Positions 5,630-13,341 of a DNA stretch of 15,061 bases are shown here, piece by piece. The position numbers were made by a program, and so were the translations under genes. The stretch comes from Chromatiaceae bacterium (GTDB lineage Bacteria; Pseudomonadota; Gammaproteobacteria; Chromatiales; Chromatiaceae), in NCBI GenBank assembly GCA_016938795.1, contig JAFGTZ010000109.1:1-15061 (forward strand), in the 5' to 3' direction. Each line of letters opens with the position of its first letter. Position 1 is the stretch's first letter. Below the pieces are notes generated by a model. The model was not told the origin of the DNA, did not search any database, and saw only the letters and a list, made by a program, of their open reading frames with translations.

Positions 5630-7102
5630 CTAAGCCAGGCGTTTGCGCTCGTTCGAGGGTGGGATTCCCATTGCCTCGCGGTATTTGGCGACTGTTCGGC
5701 GCGCGACATTGATGCCCCGCTCCGCAAGCTCGGTGGCGATTTTACTGTCACTGAGGGGTTTTTGGGCGGACTCGGCCGCGATCAGCTTGCGAATGAGGGC
5801 ACGAATGGCGGTTGACGAACATTCGCCGCCAGTGGTGGTGGTGAGATGGGACGAAAAGAAATACTTGAATTCAAAGGTGCCGCGCGGGGTGTGCATGTAT
5901 TTCTGGGTGGTGACCCGCGAGACGGTGGATTCATGCAGATCGAGCGCCTCGGCGATGTCGCGCAGCACCATGGGGCGCATGGCCTCTTCGCCATGTTCGA
6001 AAAAGCCTTGCTGAAGCTCAACGATCTTGGCCCCGACGCGCAGCACGGTATCGTTGCGACTGGTGAGACTCTTGATGAACCAGCGCGCCTCCTGAAGATG
6101 GCTGCGCAGGGTGCTGACATCGGCGCTGGTGTCGGCGCGCCGGATCAGGCGTGCGTACTCGGCGTTGACCCGCAGGCGCGGCGTGATATCCGGGTTGAGC
6201 TCAACCACCCAGCGATCCGCATCGCGACGCACGAAGATGTCGGGGACCAGGTATTCGGGCGGCGCGCCGGCGATCAGGCTGCCGGGGCGGGGGTTGAGGG
6301 CGCGCACCAGCTCTAGGGCGGCAACGATGTCGGATTCAGGGGCCTTGAGCAGGCGGGCGAGGGCGCCGATATCGTTGCGCGGTAGATGCGTGAAGCCCTG
6401 GCTGCAGATGGCGCTCGCCAGGTCACGGTGGGCGGTGGTGGCCGGTAGCTGGCGCAGTTGAATCAGCAGGCACTCGGCAAGATCGCGCGCCCCGACGCCG
6501 GGCGGATCGAAGGACTGGATGTGGTGCAGCACGGCGAGGATTTCCGCAGCGCCCAGGCTGGGCTCGTCGAGCGTGGCCGGCAGCTCGCCGAGATCGCCGC
6601 GCAGATAGCCCTGTGCGTCGATGGAGTCGATGATGGCCTCGGCGATGAGCCGGTCACGTGCGCTCAGGCGGCTGAGATTGAGCTGCCAGTGCAGATGATC
6701 CTGAAGCGTCTGGGGGCGGCTCTGGTGGAGGAAGGGGTCGAAGTCCTCGTCTTCGCCGCCGCGCGAGCCGCTCGGTAGGCTGCTCTCGTAGAGATCGTCC
6801 CAGCGCGTATCAACCGGAAGCTCGTCGGGGATGGCGTTCGTGTCGGGCTGAACCTCGCGTTCGACGGCGCGGTCCGGAGGGGAGGCGTCCGCTATGGGTT
6901 CGGCAAAATCGTCCAGCTCCCGACGCTCGGCGTCCGCGCGCTCGCCATCCTCGCCGTCCTCCAGCATGAGGTTTGACTCCAGCGCCTCCTGAATCTCTTT
7001 TTGGAGGTCGAGCGTGGAGAGTTGCAGCAGACGGATCGCCTGTTGCAACTGGGGCGTCATGGTGAGTTGCTGGCCGAGACGAAGCTGGATGGTCTGCTTC
7101 AT
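5630..7102 (-). CDS. rpoN: RNA polymerase sigma-54 factor
   Basis: Sigma-54 directs RNA polymerase to -24/-12 promoters, which are opened by AAA+ enhancer-binding activators. The 490-residue protein (E. coli 477) has the Gln/Leu-rich activator-responsive region I (about 1-48, MKQTIQLRLGQQLTMTPQLQ onward), an acidic linker (about 48-125), the core-binding region, a helix-turn-helix segment (RDIAEALDLHESTVSRVTTQKY) and the diagnostic RpoN box ARRTVAKYRE (467-476). The ATG at 7102 matches the conserved family start although no good Shine-Dalgarno precedes it. It sits between lptB and hpf as in E. coli, 151 nt after lptB. A TTGACA hexamer at about 7119-7124 on the minus strand has no good -10 and would lie too close to the start. 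Confidence 0.98.
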   Translation of the reverse strand: MKQTIQLRLGQQLTMTPQLQQAIRLLQLSTLDLQKEIQEALESNLMLEDGEDGERADAERRELDDFAEPIADASPPDRAVEREVQPDTNAIPDELPVDTRWDDLYESSLPSGSRGGEDEDFDPFLHQSRPQTLQDHLHWQLNLSRLSARDRLIAEAIIDSIDAQGYLRGDLGELPATLDEPSLGAAEILAVLHHIQSFDPPGVGARDLAECLLIQLRQLPATTAHRDLASAICSQGFTHLPRNDIGALARLLKAPESDIVAALELVRALNPRPGSLIAGAPPEYLVPDIFVRRDADRWVVELNPDITPRLRVNAEYARLIRRADTSADVSTLRSHLQEARWFIKSLTSRNDTVLRVGAKIVELQQGFFEHGEEAMRPMVLRDIAEALDLHESTVSRVTTQKYMHTPRGTFEFKYFFSSHLTTTTGGECSSTAIRALIRKLIAAESAQKPLSDSKIATELAERGINVARRTVAKYREAMGIPPSNERKRLA

Positions 7103-7253
7103 GAGGATCGGGTGAATGTCCTGTCAATGATCCGCTCGGTTGCGGTCGGGTTCTTGAGTGGCGCGGGCCAGGGCGAGTGGGAAACGCGTCTGTCCCAACG
7201 CCTACTTTCATCTTACACCTTCAGGTTTAGCAGGCGCGCGAAAAACATGAAGG
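7103..7253 (-). other. lptB-rpoN intergenic spacer
   Basis: This 151-nt gap is the only sizeable break between the lpt genes and rpoN. It has a 6-bp inverted pair (CCTTCA at 7219-7224 with TGAAGG at 7248-7253) and a 5-bp TGGGA/TCCCA pair around an ACGCGT palindrome. Neither is followed by a U-run, so no intrinsic terminator is called, and no promoter could be recognised with confidence. Confidence 0.35.
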
Positions 7254-7979
7254 CTACATGACGAAATTCGCTCCAAGATAGACCTCGCGCACATGAGGAT
7301 CACTGAGTAGCTCGCTCGGCATGCCAGCGGCGATCACGCGCCCGTCGCTGATGATATAGCCGCGATCACAGATATCGAGGGTTTCGCGGACGTTGTGATC
7401 GGTGATGAGTACGCCGATGCCGCGCTTGCGCAGATGCGAAACGATGGCCTTAATGTCGCCCACGGCGATGGGATCGACCCCGGCGAAGGGCTCGTCGAGC
7501 AGCATGACGCGCGGATCGACGGCCAAGGCGCGGGCAATCTCCAGACGGCGGCGCTCGCCGCCCGAGAGGCTCAGCGCGAGCGAGTTTCCTACATGGGCAA
7601 TGCCGAGCTCTTCCAGCAGCTCGTCGCAGCGATATTCGCGTTCACGCGGCCCGAGATCGCGCCGCGTCTCAAGGATGGCGAGAACGTTGGCGCGTGCGCT
7701 GAGCCGGCGAAAGATGGAGGGTTCCTGCGCCAGATAGCTCAGCCCGGCGCGCGCGCGCGCGTGCATGGGCGCCAGGGTGAGATCGCGTCCATCGAGCGTG
7801 ATGCGCCCCTGATCGGCAGGTATGAGACCGACGATGAGGTAAAAGCAGGTGGTCTTGCCCGCCCCGTTGGGTCCGAGCAAGCCCACCACCTCGCCCGCCG
7901 CCACCTCCAGGCTCACGCCCTGGAGCACGCGGCGGCCACGATAGCGCTTATGCAGTTGTTCGGCGCGGAGTGCGGTCAT
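7254..7979 (-). CDS. lptB: LPS export ABC transporter ATPase LptB
   Basis: LptB is the cytoplasmic ATPase that, with LptF/LptG and LptC, extracts LPS from the inner membrane. The 241-residue protein is full length for the family, with Walker A GPNGAGKT (36-43), Q-loop Gln85 in YLAQEPSIF, ABC signature LSGGE (138-142), Walker B VMLLDEPF (158-165) and switch His195 in ITDHNV. The sequence EPSIFRRLS and the ending YLGANF are LptB-like. The ATG at 7979 overlaps the lptA stop by 4 nt (ATGA), so translation is probably coupled; no separate Shine-Dalgarno is obvious. A 20-bp purine-pyrimidine alternation at 7747-7766 encodes the HARARA stretch. The lptFG genes are not in the window, which is usual. 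Confidence 0.97.
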   Translation of the reverse strand: MTALRAEQLHKRYRGRRVLQGVSLEVAAGEVVGLLGPNGAGKTTCFYLIVGLIPADQGRITLDGRDLTLAPMHARARAGLSYLAQEPSIFRRLSARANVLAILETRRDLGPREREYRCDELLEELGIAHVGNSLALSLSGGERRRLEIARALAVDPRVMLLDEPFAGVDPIAVGDIKAIVSHLRKRGIGVLITDHNVRETLDICDRGYIISDGRVIAAGMPSELLSDPHVREVYLGANFVM

Positions 7980-8494
7980 GGCGCTGCGGTGGTGTTCTTG
8001 TCGCGTCCGTCGGGGGTGAGGGTGATGCGCACCCGTCCGCCACCCCCGGCGCGGAACTGGGCGCGCGAGCGGTCGTAGAGAATGCGCTCGCCACTCACCT
8101 GATCATCGCCCTGGATGAGTTCGGCCTGTTCCATGAGGGTGAGATGATCGCGCTCAACGTCATACTCCATGCGCAGTGCGAAGGCCTGAAGCTCGTCCTC
8201 GCTGTCGTCGAGCCGCTGGGTCAGGCGGGCCGGTGTGCCGAGTGCGATGATCTGGCGCGGACGCCGATCCTCGTAGTGATAGACCGTCACCTCATCGGCG
8301 CTGAGGCGCAGGCTGCCCTGGGTGATGAGCACATGGCCTGCGTAGAGACTCATATTCTCCTCCTCGCGAACCTCGACCCGATCGGCCTCGATATACATGG
8401 GCTGCTCGCTGTCGCTGTCGAGTGCGCGCGCGCCCTGCGCGATAGGCAGCAACAGCCAGAGGGCCAGGAGGGCAAGATGCAGGCGGCTGTTCAT
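7976..8494 (-). CDS. lptA: LPS periplasmic bridge protein LptA
   Basis: LptA polymerises into the beta-jellyroll bridge that carries LPS across the periplasm from LptC to LptD. The 172-residue precursor has a signal peptide (MNSRLHLALLALWLLLPIA...) with likely cleavage after ARA at residue 24. The mature protein begins with the OstA/LptA-type phrase PMYIEADRVEVREEENMSLYAG, followed by the repeating beta-strand pattern QGSLRLSADEVTVYHYED. Length is close to E. coli LptA (185). The start codon overlaps the lptC stop (ATGA) and the stop codon overlaps the lptB start, so the lptC-lptA-lptB trio is tightly coupled. The glycine-rich GGGGRVRITL near the C terminus is a usual edge-strand feature. Identification rests on both sequence and position. 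Confidence 0.95.
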   Translation of the reverse strand: MNSRLHLALLALWLLLPIAQGARALDSDSEQPMYIEADRVEVREEENMSLYAGHVLITQGSLRLSADEVTVYHYEDRRPRQIIALGTPARLTQRLDDSEDELQAFALRMEYDVERDHLTLMEQAELIQGDDQVSGERILYDRSRAQFRAGGGGRVRITLTPDGRDKNTTAAP

Positions 8495-9093
8495 GGGGTC
8501 GGCTCGCTGGGGGCGGAGAGCAGCAGTTGGGCGCGGCCCTGGAAGGTCGCGCGCGCCGGTTCGCCATACCAGAGCTGCATGCCGCTGGCCTGAAGCCAGT
8601 CCGCGCCGCTCGCGATGCGTACCGCCGCGTCGGTTTCGGCGTAGCTCTCGGCGTGTCGGATTGTCAGCCTCTCGGTCTGAATATGTGTGGCTGGCGTGCT
8701 GGCGCTGGCCTCGCGTTCGAGTTCGACCGCGCCTTCAAGATCGACGCGCGCGCCTTCCTCAATGGCGCGCCCCTGTCGGGCGCGGGCGCGCCAGGGCGGT
8801 CCATCCTCGGGATAGAGCTCCAGTCGGGGCTGCTCGAATTCAGAACGCTCGGCGGCAAAATACTGGCGCAGTTCGGTGGCGCTCAGTCGCCGGCTCGGGG
8901 TGCCGTCGGCATGGGTTTCAAGCGCGCTGAAATTCAGCACCACGGCGTCGGGTTCCTGGTGTCGGGGTGTCTCGGGCGCGTTTGGCGCCTCGATCAGGCG
9001 CAGCTGCCACCAGGCGCCGAGCGCGCCGAGCGCGAACAGCAGGGTCAGGATCCATTGGCGCTGTGGCCAGGCGGGCGTGGTCTTGGCGGTCAT
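8491..9093 (-). CDS. lptC: LPS export inner-membrane protein LptC
   Basis: LptC is the bitopic protein that takes LPS from LptB2FG and passes it to LptA. The 200-residue product (E. coli 191) has a short N-terminal cytoplasmic segment, one transmembrane helix (about 14-31, WILTLLFALGALGAWWQL) and a periplasmic beta-jellyroll domain. Family features include DAVVLNFSALETHADGTPSRRLSA and ATHIQTERLTIRHAESYAETD. The ATG at 9093 is chosen because it overlaps the kdsC stop (ATGA) and puts the membrane helix at the N terminus; the frame is open further upstream, but only as the shadow of kdsC. The sequence is divergent, as is normal for LptC, and position between kdsC and lptA is strong support. Confidence 0.95.
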   Translation of the reverse strand: MTAKTTPAWPQRQWILTLLFALGALGAWWQLRLIEAPNAPETPRHQEPDAVVLNFSALETHADGTPSRRLSATELRQYFAAERSEFEQPRLELYPEDGPPWRARARQGRAIEEGARVDLEGAVELEREASASTPATHIQTERLTIRHAESYAETDAAVRIASGADWLQASGMQLWYGEPARATFQGRAQLLLSAPSEPTP

Positions 9094-9614
9094 GGCGCGG
9101 CGCCCAGACAATCCGCAAGCCGCCCCTGGGCGTCGAGAATGAGCTCGCACAGCTCGCGCGCCGCGCCGCGCCCGCCGGGCAGACTGGTGCGCCAGTGCGC
9201 CTCGGCGAGTACCTGGGGATGGGCATCGGCCACCGCCACCGCGAGCCCCACACGGCGCATCACCGGCAGGTCCACCACATCGTCGCCCACATAGGCAATC
9301 TGGCTGTCGTCGAGCGCCAGGCGCCCCTTGAGTTCTTCGTAGGCGGGCAGCTTTTCGCGCTGTCCCTGGTAGATATGCTGCACGCCCAGCCCCTCCATGC
9401 GCAGGCTGACCACCCGCGAGGTGCGCCCCGTAATGACAGCTAGCGCGATGCCGCTCTGGCGCAACATGACCATGCCATGACCGTCGCGCGAGTGAAAGGC
9501 CTTGTACTCTTGCCCATCGTCGCCGAGAAAGAGGGTGCCGTCGGTGAGGACGCCATCGACATCGAAGATCACCAGCCGGATGGCGGCGGCGCGGTCGCGA
9601 ATCGCTTGCAGCAT
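9090..9614 (-). CDS. kdsC: 3-deoxy-D-manno-octulosonate-8-phosphate phosphatase
   Basis: KdsC hydrolyses Kdo-8-phosphate to Kdo, the third step of Kdo synthesis for the LPS inner core. The 174-residue HAD-superfamily (C0 cap-less) protein has the nucleophile motif VIFDVDGVLTDG with Asp18 and Asp20, motif II ITGRTS (61-66), Lys88 and motif III YVGDDVVDLPVM (108-119). Length is near the family norm (188 in E. coli; shorter forms are common). The ATG at 9614 gives the expected N terminus MLQAIRDRAAAIRLVIFD; the sequence before it has no clear Shine-Dalgarno. Starts further upstream would add a basic, proline-rich stretch unlike the family. It follows kdsD by 99 nt and overlaps lptC. Confidence 0.95.
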   Translation of the reverse strand: MLQAIRDRAAAIRLVIFDVDGVLTDGTLFLGDDGQEYKAFHSRDGHGMVMLRQSGIALAVITGRTSRVVSLRMEGLGVQHIYQGQREKLPAYEELKGRLALDDSQIAYVGDDVVDLPVMRRVGLAVAVADAHPQVLAEAHWRTSLPGGRGAARELCELILDAQGRLADCLGAAP

Positions 9615-9713
9615 GGTGGGGTGTCCGTGTTCGGGTGTCGGTGATGGGGCAGGGGTTGCCGGAGGCTGGCGTCGAGCATAGCGGGCTGGCGCGCGCCATC
9701 GCAAGCGGCTCGG

Positions 9714-10733
9714 CTAGACGACTCCAGCGCGCAGCAGGTCGTGCATGTTGAGCGCTCCGACCAGGCGTCGCCCGGCATCGAGCACCAGTAGGCCGTTGAT
9801 GGCGTGCGCTTCCATGAGCCGCAGCGCCTCGACGGCCAGGGCATCGGCGGCGATGGTGACAGAGTCGCGGGTCATGGCCTGCTCGATGGGGGTGTGGCGA
9901 ACATCGAGCCCGCGATCAAGGGCGCGGCGCAGATCGCCGTCGGTAAAGACACCCTGAAGCACCCCCTCGGCATCGACCACGCCGCTCATGCCAAGCCCCT
10001 TGCGCGACATCTCGGTCAGGGTATCGAGCAGCGGCGTTCCGAGCGCCACCACCGGCAGGCGCTCGTCGCGGTGCATGATGTCGCTCACATGCAGCAGCAG
10101 GCGCCGCCCGAGCGTGCCCGCCGGATGCGAGCGGGCGAAGTCCTCGGCGGTAAAGCCGCGCGCCTCCAGAAGCGCCACGGCGAGCGCATCGCCCATGGCG
10201 AGCGCGGCGGTGGTGCTGGCGGTGGGGGCCAGGCCGAGCGGGCAGGCCTCACTCGCGACGGCGATGTCGAGATTCACGTCGGCCTCGCGCGCCAGGGTTG
10301 AGTCGGGGCGTCCGGTGAGGCTGATCATGGGCACGCCCAGACGCTTGAGGATGGGCAGGATGGTCAGAAGCTCGGCGGTTTCACCCGAATTGGAGAGCGC
10401 CAGCACCACGTCGCGCGGGGTAATCATGCCCAGATCGCCATGGCTGGCCTCGCCCGGATGCACAAAAAAGGCGGGGCTGCCGGTGCTTGCCAGGGTGGCG
10501 GCGATCTTGCCGCCGATGTGGCCCGACTTACCCATGCCAAGCACCACGATACGGCCCTCGCAGGCGAGCATGTAGCGACAGGCGGTCACGAAGGCGGTGT
10601 CGATACGGTCGATGAGCGCGCCAACCGCCCGCGCCTCGGTGTCGAGCACCGCGCGACCAAGCGCCTCAATGCGCTCGGCCTCTCCAGGGGCGAGTGGGGC
10701 CGGGGTGGTTCCGAGGTGTCGTGGTTCGGTCAT
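9714..10733 (-). CDS. kdsD: Arabinose-5-phosphate isomerase (SIS and two CBS domains)
   Basis: KdsD converts D-ribulose 5-phosphate to D-arabinose 5-phosphate, the first step toward Kdo. The 339-residue protein (E. coli 328) has an N-terminal SIS domain with VVLGMGKSGHIGGKIAATL (63-81), HPGEASHGDLGM (92-103) and ALSNSGETAELL (112-123), then two CBS repeats (about 215-270 and 275-339) beginning at VSDIMHRDERLP and IEQAMTRDSVTI. His98 in EASHGD and the Lys of GKSGH match the family's catalytic region. The ATG at 10733 has only weak purine sequence upstream. It is the promoter-proximal gene of the leftward block; the calX/yrbG gene that precedes kdsD in E. coli is absent here. Confidence 0.96.
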   Translation of the reverse strand: MTEPRHLGTTPAPLAPGEAERIEALGRAVLDTEARAVGALIDRIDTAFVTACRYMLACEGRIVVLGMGKSGHIGGKIAATLASTGSPAFFVHPGEASHGDLGMITPRDVVLALSNSGETAELLTILPILKRLGVPMISLTGRPDSTLAREADVNLDIAVASEACPLGLAPTASTTAALAMGDALAVALLEARGFTAEDFARSHPAGTLGRRLLLHVSDIMHRDERLPVVALGTPLLDTLTEMSRKGLGMSGVVDAEGVLQGVFTDGDLRRALDRGLDVRHTPIEQAMTRDSVTIAADALAVEALRLMEAHAINGLLVLDAGRRLVGALNMHDLLRAGVV

Positions 10734-10836
10734 GCGCGTCTTGTGAATGCTGTGTGGCTGCTTTTAAATGCAGGGCGAACCATACACCAGGCGGCCTTGG
10801 CTGTCCTCCTTCAGGCGCTCGCCAAGGCGATCTTGC

Positions 10837-10865
10837 TTGACGCTCCCGGATGCACTCGCGAGAAT
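10837..10865 (+). promoter_or_regulatory. Candidate sigma-70 promoter for the mla operon
   Basis: TTGACG (10837-10842, 5 of 6 consensus) is separated by exactly 17 nt from GAGAAT (10860-10865, 4 of 6). It points toward mlaF. A transcript from here would have a leader of roughly 300 to 370 nt containing the full repeat copy B, which is long. The -10 is imperfect in a GC-rich genome, so this is a moderate-to-low confidence call. Confidence 0.35.
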
Positions 10866-11017
10866 GCCCGATTCTTGGCTAAGCTGGCGCCGGTGTGGCG
10901 GCAGCCTGCGCGGTCTCGCTGTTCACTCGCCCTCAGACCGTCACCGCAGGGGCCTAGAGCACCGAGGAAATGCGCTGGAGACTCAGCCGTTCATTCAGGG
11001 CCATCATGATTATACCT

Positions 11018-11122
11018 ATCACAGATGGATTTCTCGGTCAGGGCTGGGGGATGGACGCGGGGGTGTCAGCGGCAGGGATGCCGCTGTCAAGCCTCCAGGG
11101 ATGGATTCACGTCCGTCCCCCG
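11018..11122 (+). repeat. Dispersed ~105-bp hairpin repeat, copy B
   Basis: This is the inverted partner of copy A (1-104). The central 60 bp (11041-11100) are identical after reverse complementation, with small differences in both flanks. The internal hairpin is CAGCGGCA (11067-11074) and TGCCGCTG (11079-11086) with a GGGA loop. Both copies read in the same sense as their neighbouring genes: A after ptsI and B before mlaF. Translation of this repeat yields open frames that could easily be mis-annotated as small proteins. No transposase or obvious target-site duplication is visible. Confidence 0.85.
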
Positions 11123-11237
11123 TGGCCATCGCCCAGCCCGGAGCGCATGAGGAAAACCGAAAAACTGATGAGCAATGAGTATCACCAAGGGATATCAGGT
11201 CAGGCTCGCACAGGTGCGCAGGCGCCGGGTTGCGCCC

Positions 11238-12086
11238 ATGTCTGAGCCGATCATCGAGCAGCCGGCGCCTGTCACGGGGGGCGGTGATGTCTTGGTGCGC
11301 ATTCGCGGTCTGGTTTTTCGGCGTGGTGGGCGGGCCATCTTTGACGGGGTGGAACTCGACATCCGGCGTGGCGCCGTCACCGCCATCATGGGGCCGAGCG
11401 GCACCGGCAAGACGACCCTGCTGAAGCTCATCACCGGGCAGTTGCCCCCGGACGCCGGAACCATCGAGTTCGACGGCGAGCCGGTGCGGGCGCGCGACCG
11501 TGCGGCGCTTTACCGCCTGCGCCGGCGCATGGGGATGCTCTTTCAGAGCGGCGCTCTGCTGACCGATCTCAGCGTCTTCGACAATGTCGCCTATCCGCTG
11601 CGTGAGCATGGACGTCTGCCGGCCTCGCTGCTGCGCAAGCTGGTGTTGCTCAAGCTCGAAGCCGTGGGTCTGCGCGGCGCGCGCGATCTCATGCCGGCTG
11701 AGCTTTCGGGCGGCATGGCGCGGCGTGTGGCGCTGGCGCGCGCCATCGCACTCGACCCCGACATGGTGCTCTATGACGAGCCCTTCACCGGGCAGGATCC
11801 CATCTCCATGGGGGTGCTGGTCGCGCTCATCCGCCAGCTCAATGACGCCTCGAACCTCACCAGCCTGGTGGTGTCGCACGATGTGCGCGAGACGGCCCAG
11901 ATCGCCGATTACATCTATCTGATCGCGCGCGGTCAGGTCATCGCCCAGGGTTCGCCCGAGGCGCTCGCGCGCGACGCCTCGCCCTGGGTGCGCCAGTTCA
12001 TGGACGCCAAACCCGACGGGCCGGTGCATTTTCATCATCCGGCTCCAGCACTGGAGGCGGACCTCTTCACGCGGGGGAGGCACTAA
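11238..12086 (+). CDS. mlaF: Phospholipid transport ABC ATPase MlaF
   Basis: MlaF is the ATPase of the MlaFEDB complex that moves phospholipids between the inner membrane and periplasmic MlaC. From ATG 11238 the protein has 282 residues (E. coli 269), with Walker A GPSGTGKT (52-59), Q-loop Gln103 in MLFQSGALLTDLSVFDNVAYPLREH, signature LSGGM (156-160), Walker B MVLYDEPF (176-183) and switch His214 in VVSHDV. SGALLTD and GQDPISMGVL are typical MlaF phrases. An in-frame ATG at 11175 would add 21 residues rich in Arg; neither start has a good Shine-Dalgarno, and 11238 fits the family length better. The stop is followed after 1 nt by mlaE. The start is the main uncertainty. Confidence 0.95.
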   Translation: MSEPIIEQPAPVTGGGDVLVRIRGLVFRRGGRAIFDGVELDIRRGAVTAIMGPSGTGKTTLLKLITGQLPPDAGTIEFDGEPVRARDRAALYRLRRRMGMLFQSGALLTDLSVFDNVAYPLREHGRLPASLLRKLVLLKLEAVGLRGARDLMPAELSGGMARRVALARAIALDPDMVLYDEPFTGQDPISMGVLVALIRQLNDASNLTSLVVSHDVRETAQIADYIYLIARGQVIAQGSPEALARDASPWVRQFMDAKPDGPVHFHHPAPALEADLFTRGRH

Positions 12087-12087
12087 G

Positions 12088-12870
12088 ATGCTGTTCGATC
12101 CGCTGGCGCGCCTGGGACGCGCGGGACTGGGGGTGCTGGAGCGGCTGGGGCGGGCGCATCGTCTGCTGCTGGCGATCCTGCTTGGCAGCGCCGAAGTGCT
12201 GCTCCGCCCGCGGCTGCTGATCGCGCAGCTCTACAACATCGGCGTGCTTTCGGTGCTCATCATCAGCGTCTCGGGGCTCTTCGTGGGCATGGTGCTGGGT
12301 CTGCAAGGGCACTATGTGCTGGCGCGCTTCGGCGCCGTCGAGAGCCTGGGGCTCATGGTCGCGGCCTCGCTGGTGCGCGAGCTTGGCCCTGTGGTTACGG
12401 CGCTGCTGGTGGCCGGACGCGCCGGATCCGCGCTGAGCGCCGAGATTGGACTCATGAAGGCGACCGAACAGCTTGCCGGGCTTGAGCTCATGGCGGTCGA
12501 TCCGGTGCGCCGCATCCTGGCGCCACGTTTCTATGGCGGGGTGCTGGCGATGCCCCTGTTGGCCGCCATCTTCAGCGCCGTGGGCGTGCTCGGCGGCTTT
12601 TTTGTTGGCGTGGGGCTCCTTGGCGTGGACGCCGGCGCCTTCTGGAGCCAGATGCAGAATCAGGTCGATTTCCGTGAGGATATCGTCAATGGTGTCATCA
12701 AAAGTCTGGTATTTGGCGTGGTGGTGACCTGGATTGCCCTCTTTCAGGGCCATGACTGCGTGCCGACCTCGGAGGGCGTCAGTCGCGCCACCACCCGCAC
12801 GGTCGTGCTCGGGGCGCTGGCCGTGCTCGGGCTCGATTTCATCCTGACCGCCTTGATGTTCGGAGACTGA
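12088..12870 (+). CDS. mlaE: Phospholipid transport permease MlaE
   Basis: MlaE is the inner-membrane permease subunit (MlaE/YrbE family) of the Mla lipid transporter. The 260-residue protein matches E. coli length. It has an amphipathic N-terminal segment, then hydrophobic segments at about 52-72, 88-110, 150-178, 205-221 and 238-257. Conserved motifs are LVRELGPVVTALLVAGRAGSALSAEIG (95-121), containing the EQ-like coupling region MKATEQLAGLELM, and the C-terminal GHDCVPTSEGVSRATT (221-236). A strong GGGGGAGG ribosome site at 12073-12080 lies 7 nt before the ATG. It starts 1 nt after the mlaF stop and ends 3 nt before mlaD. Five genes here keep the mlaFEDCB order of E. coli. Confidence 0.97.
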   Translation: MLFDPLARLGRAGLGVLERLGRAHRLLLAILLGSAEVLLRPRLLIAQLYNIGVLSVLIISVSGLFVGMVLGLQGHYVLARFGAVESLGLMVAASLVRELGPVVTALLVAGRAGSALSAEIGLMKATEQLAGLELMAVDPVRRILAPRFYGGVLAMPLLAAIFSAVGVLGGFFVGVGLLGVDAGAFWSQMQNQVDFREDIVNGVIKSLVFGVVVTWIALFQGHDCVPTSEGVSRATTRTVVLGALAVLGLDFILTALMFGD

Positions 12871-12873
12871 GGC

Positions 12874-13341
12874 ATGAGCCGAGAGCGCAATCTGGAAATT
12901 CTGGTCGGGGCCTTCATGGTGGCCGGCTTCGTGGCCCTGTTCTTTCTGTCGATGCAGGTGAGCAACCTCAGCCTCGGCAATGCCGCCGAGGGCTATCAGC
13001 TCACCGCGCGTTTTGCCAACGTGGGCAGCCTCAAGGCGCGCGCGCCGGTGACCCTGGCCGGGGTGCGCGTGGGGCGGGTCGAGCGGGTGACCCTCGATAG
13101 GACGACCTACGAGGCGGTGGTCGCCTTGCGCATTGATGCCGAGGTTGACAACATTCCCGAGGATACCTTCGCCAACATCTTCACCGCCGGGCTGCTCGGC
13201 GAGCAGTACATCGGCCTTGAGCCGGGCGGCAGCCCCGAGATGTTGCGCGATGGCGATGAAATCATGCAGACCCAGTCAGCGCTCGTTCTTGAGCAGATGA
13301 TTGGTCAGTTTTTATTCAGCAAGGCAGGCGGAGATAGCTAG
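12874..13341 (+). CDS. mlaD: Phospholipid transport MCE-domain protein MlaD
   Basis: MlaD forms the hexameric MCE ring that binds MlaFEB and conducts lipid to MlaC. The 155-residue protein (E. coli 183) has an N-terminal membrane anchor (about 7-26, LEILVGAFMVAGFVALFFLS) and one MCE domain (about 40-117) with FANVGSLKARAPVTLAGVRVGRV and TAGLLGEQYIGLEPGG. The C-terminal helix SALVLEQMIGQFLFSKAGG corresponds to the pore helix of E. coli MlaD; the tail after it is shorter. GGAG lies about 8 nt before the ATG, inside the mlaE end. Its TAG stop directly abuts the mlaC ATG with no gap. Confidence 0.96.
   Translation: MSRERNLEILVGAFMVAGFVALFFLSMQVSNLSLGNAAEGYQLTARFANVGSLKARAPVTLAGVRVGRVERVTLDRTTYEAVVALRIDAEVDNIPEDTFANIFTAGLLGEQYIGLEPGGSPEMLRDGDEIMQTQSALVLEQMIGQFLFSKAGGDS

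Larger units (their letters stand above)
10734..11237. other. Divergent intergenic region between kdsD and mlaF
   Basis: About 500 nt with no recognisable gene. It should hold promoters for both the kdsD and mla operons. Visible contents: an AT-rich patch TTTTAAAT near 10762 on the kdsD side, an inverted pair GCCTTGGC/GCCAAGGC around 10793-10828, a sigma-70-like plus-strand promoter candidate at 10837-10865, and repeat copy B at 11018-11122. A 91-codon plus-strand open frame (10970-11245) runs straight through the repeat and is not considered a gene. In E. coli this position holds calX (yrbG); no remnant of that multi-spanning membrane protein is seen. Confidence 0.6.

Noticed and set aside
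7119..7124. TTGACA hexamer just upstream of rpoN on the minus strand
   Set aside because: A -10 at 17 nt would overlap the rpoN start codon and matches poorly, so it is unlikely to be the rpoN promoter.
10970..11245. 91-codon plus-strand open frame with a GAGGAA just before its ATG
   Set aside because: It runs directly through repeat copy B and overlaps the mlaF 5' end in another frame; its sequence is explained by the repeat and has no recognisable domain.
11019..12083. 354-codon minus-strand open frame opposite mlaF
   Set aside because: It lies antisense to a clear mlaF and is a product of the high GC content; its translation is His/Arg-rich with no family features.
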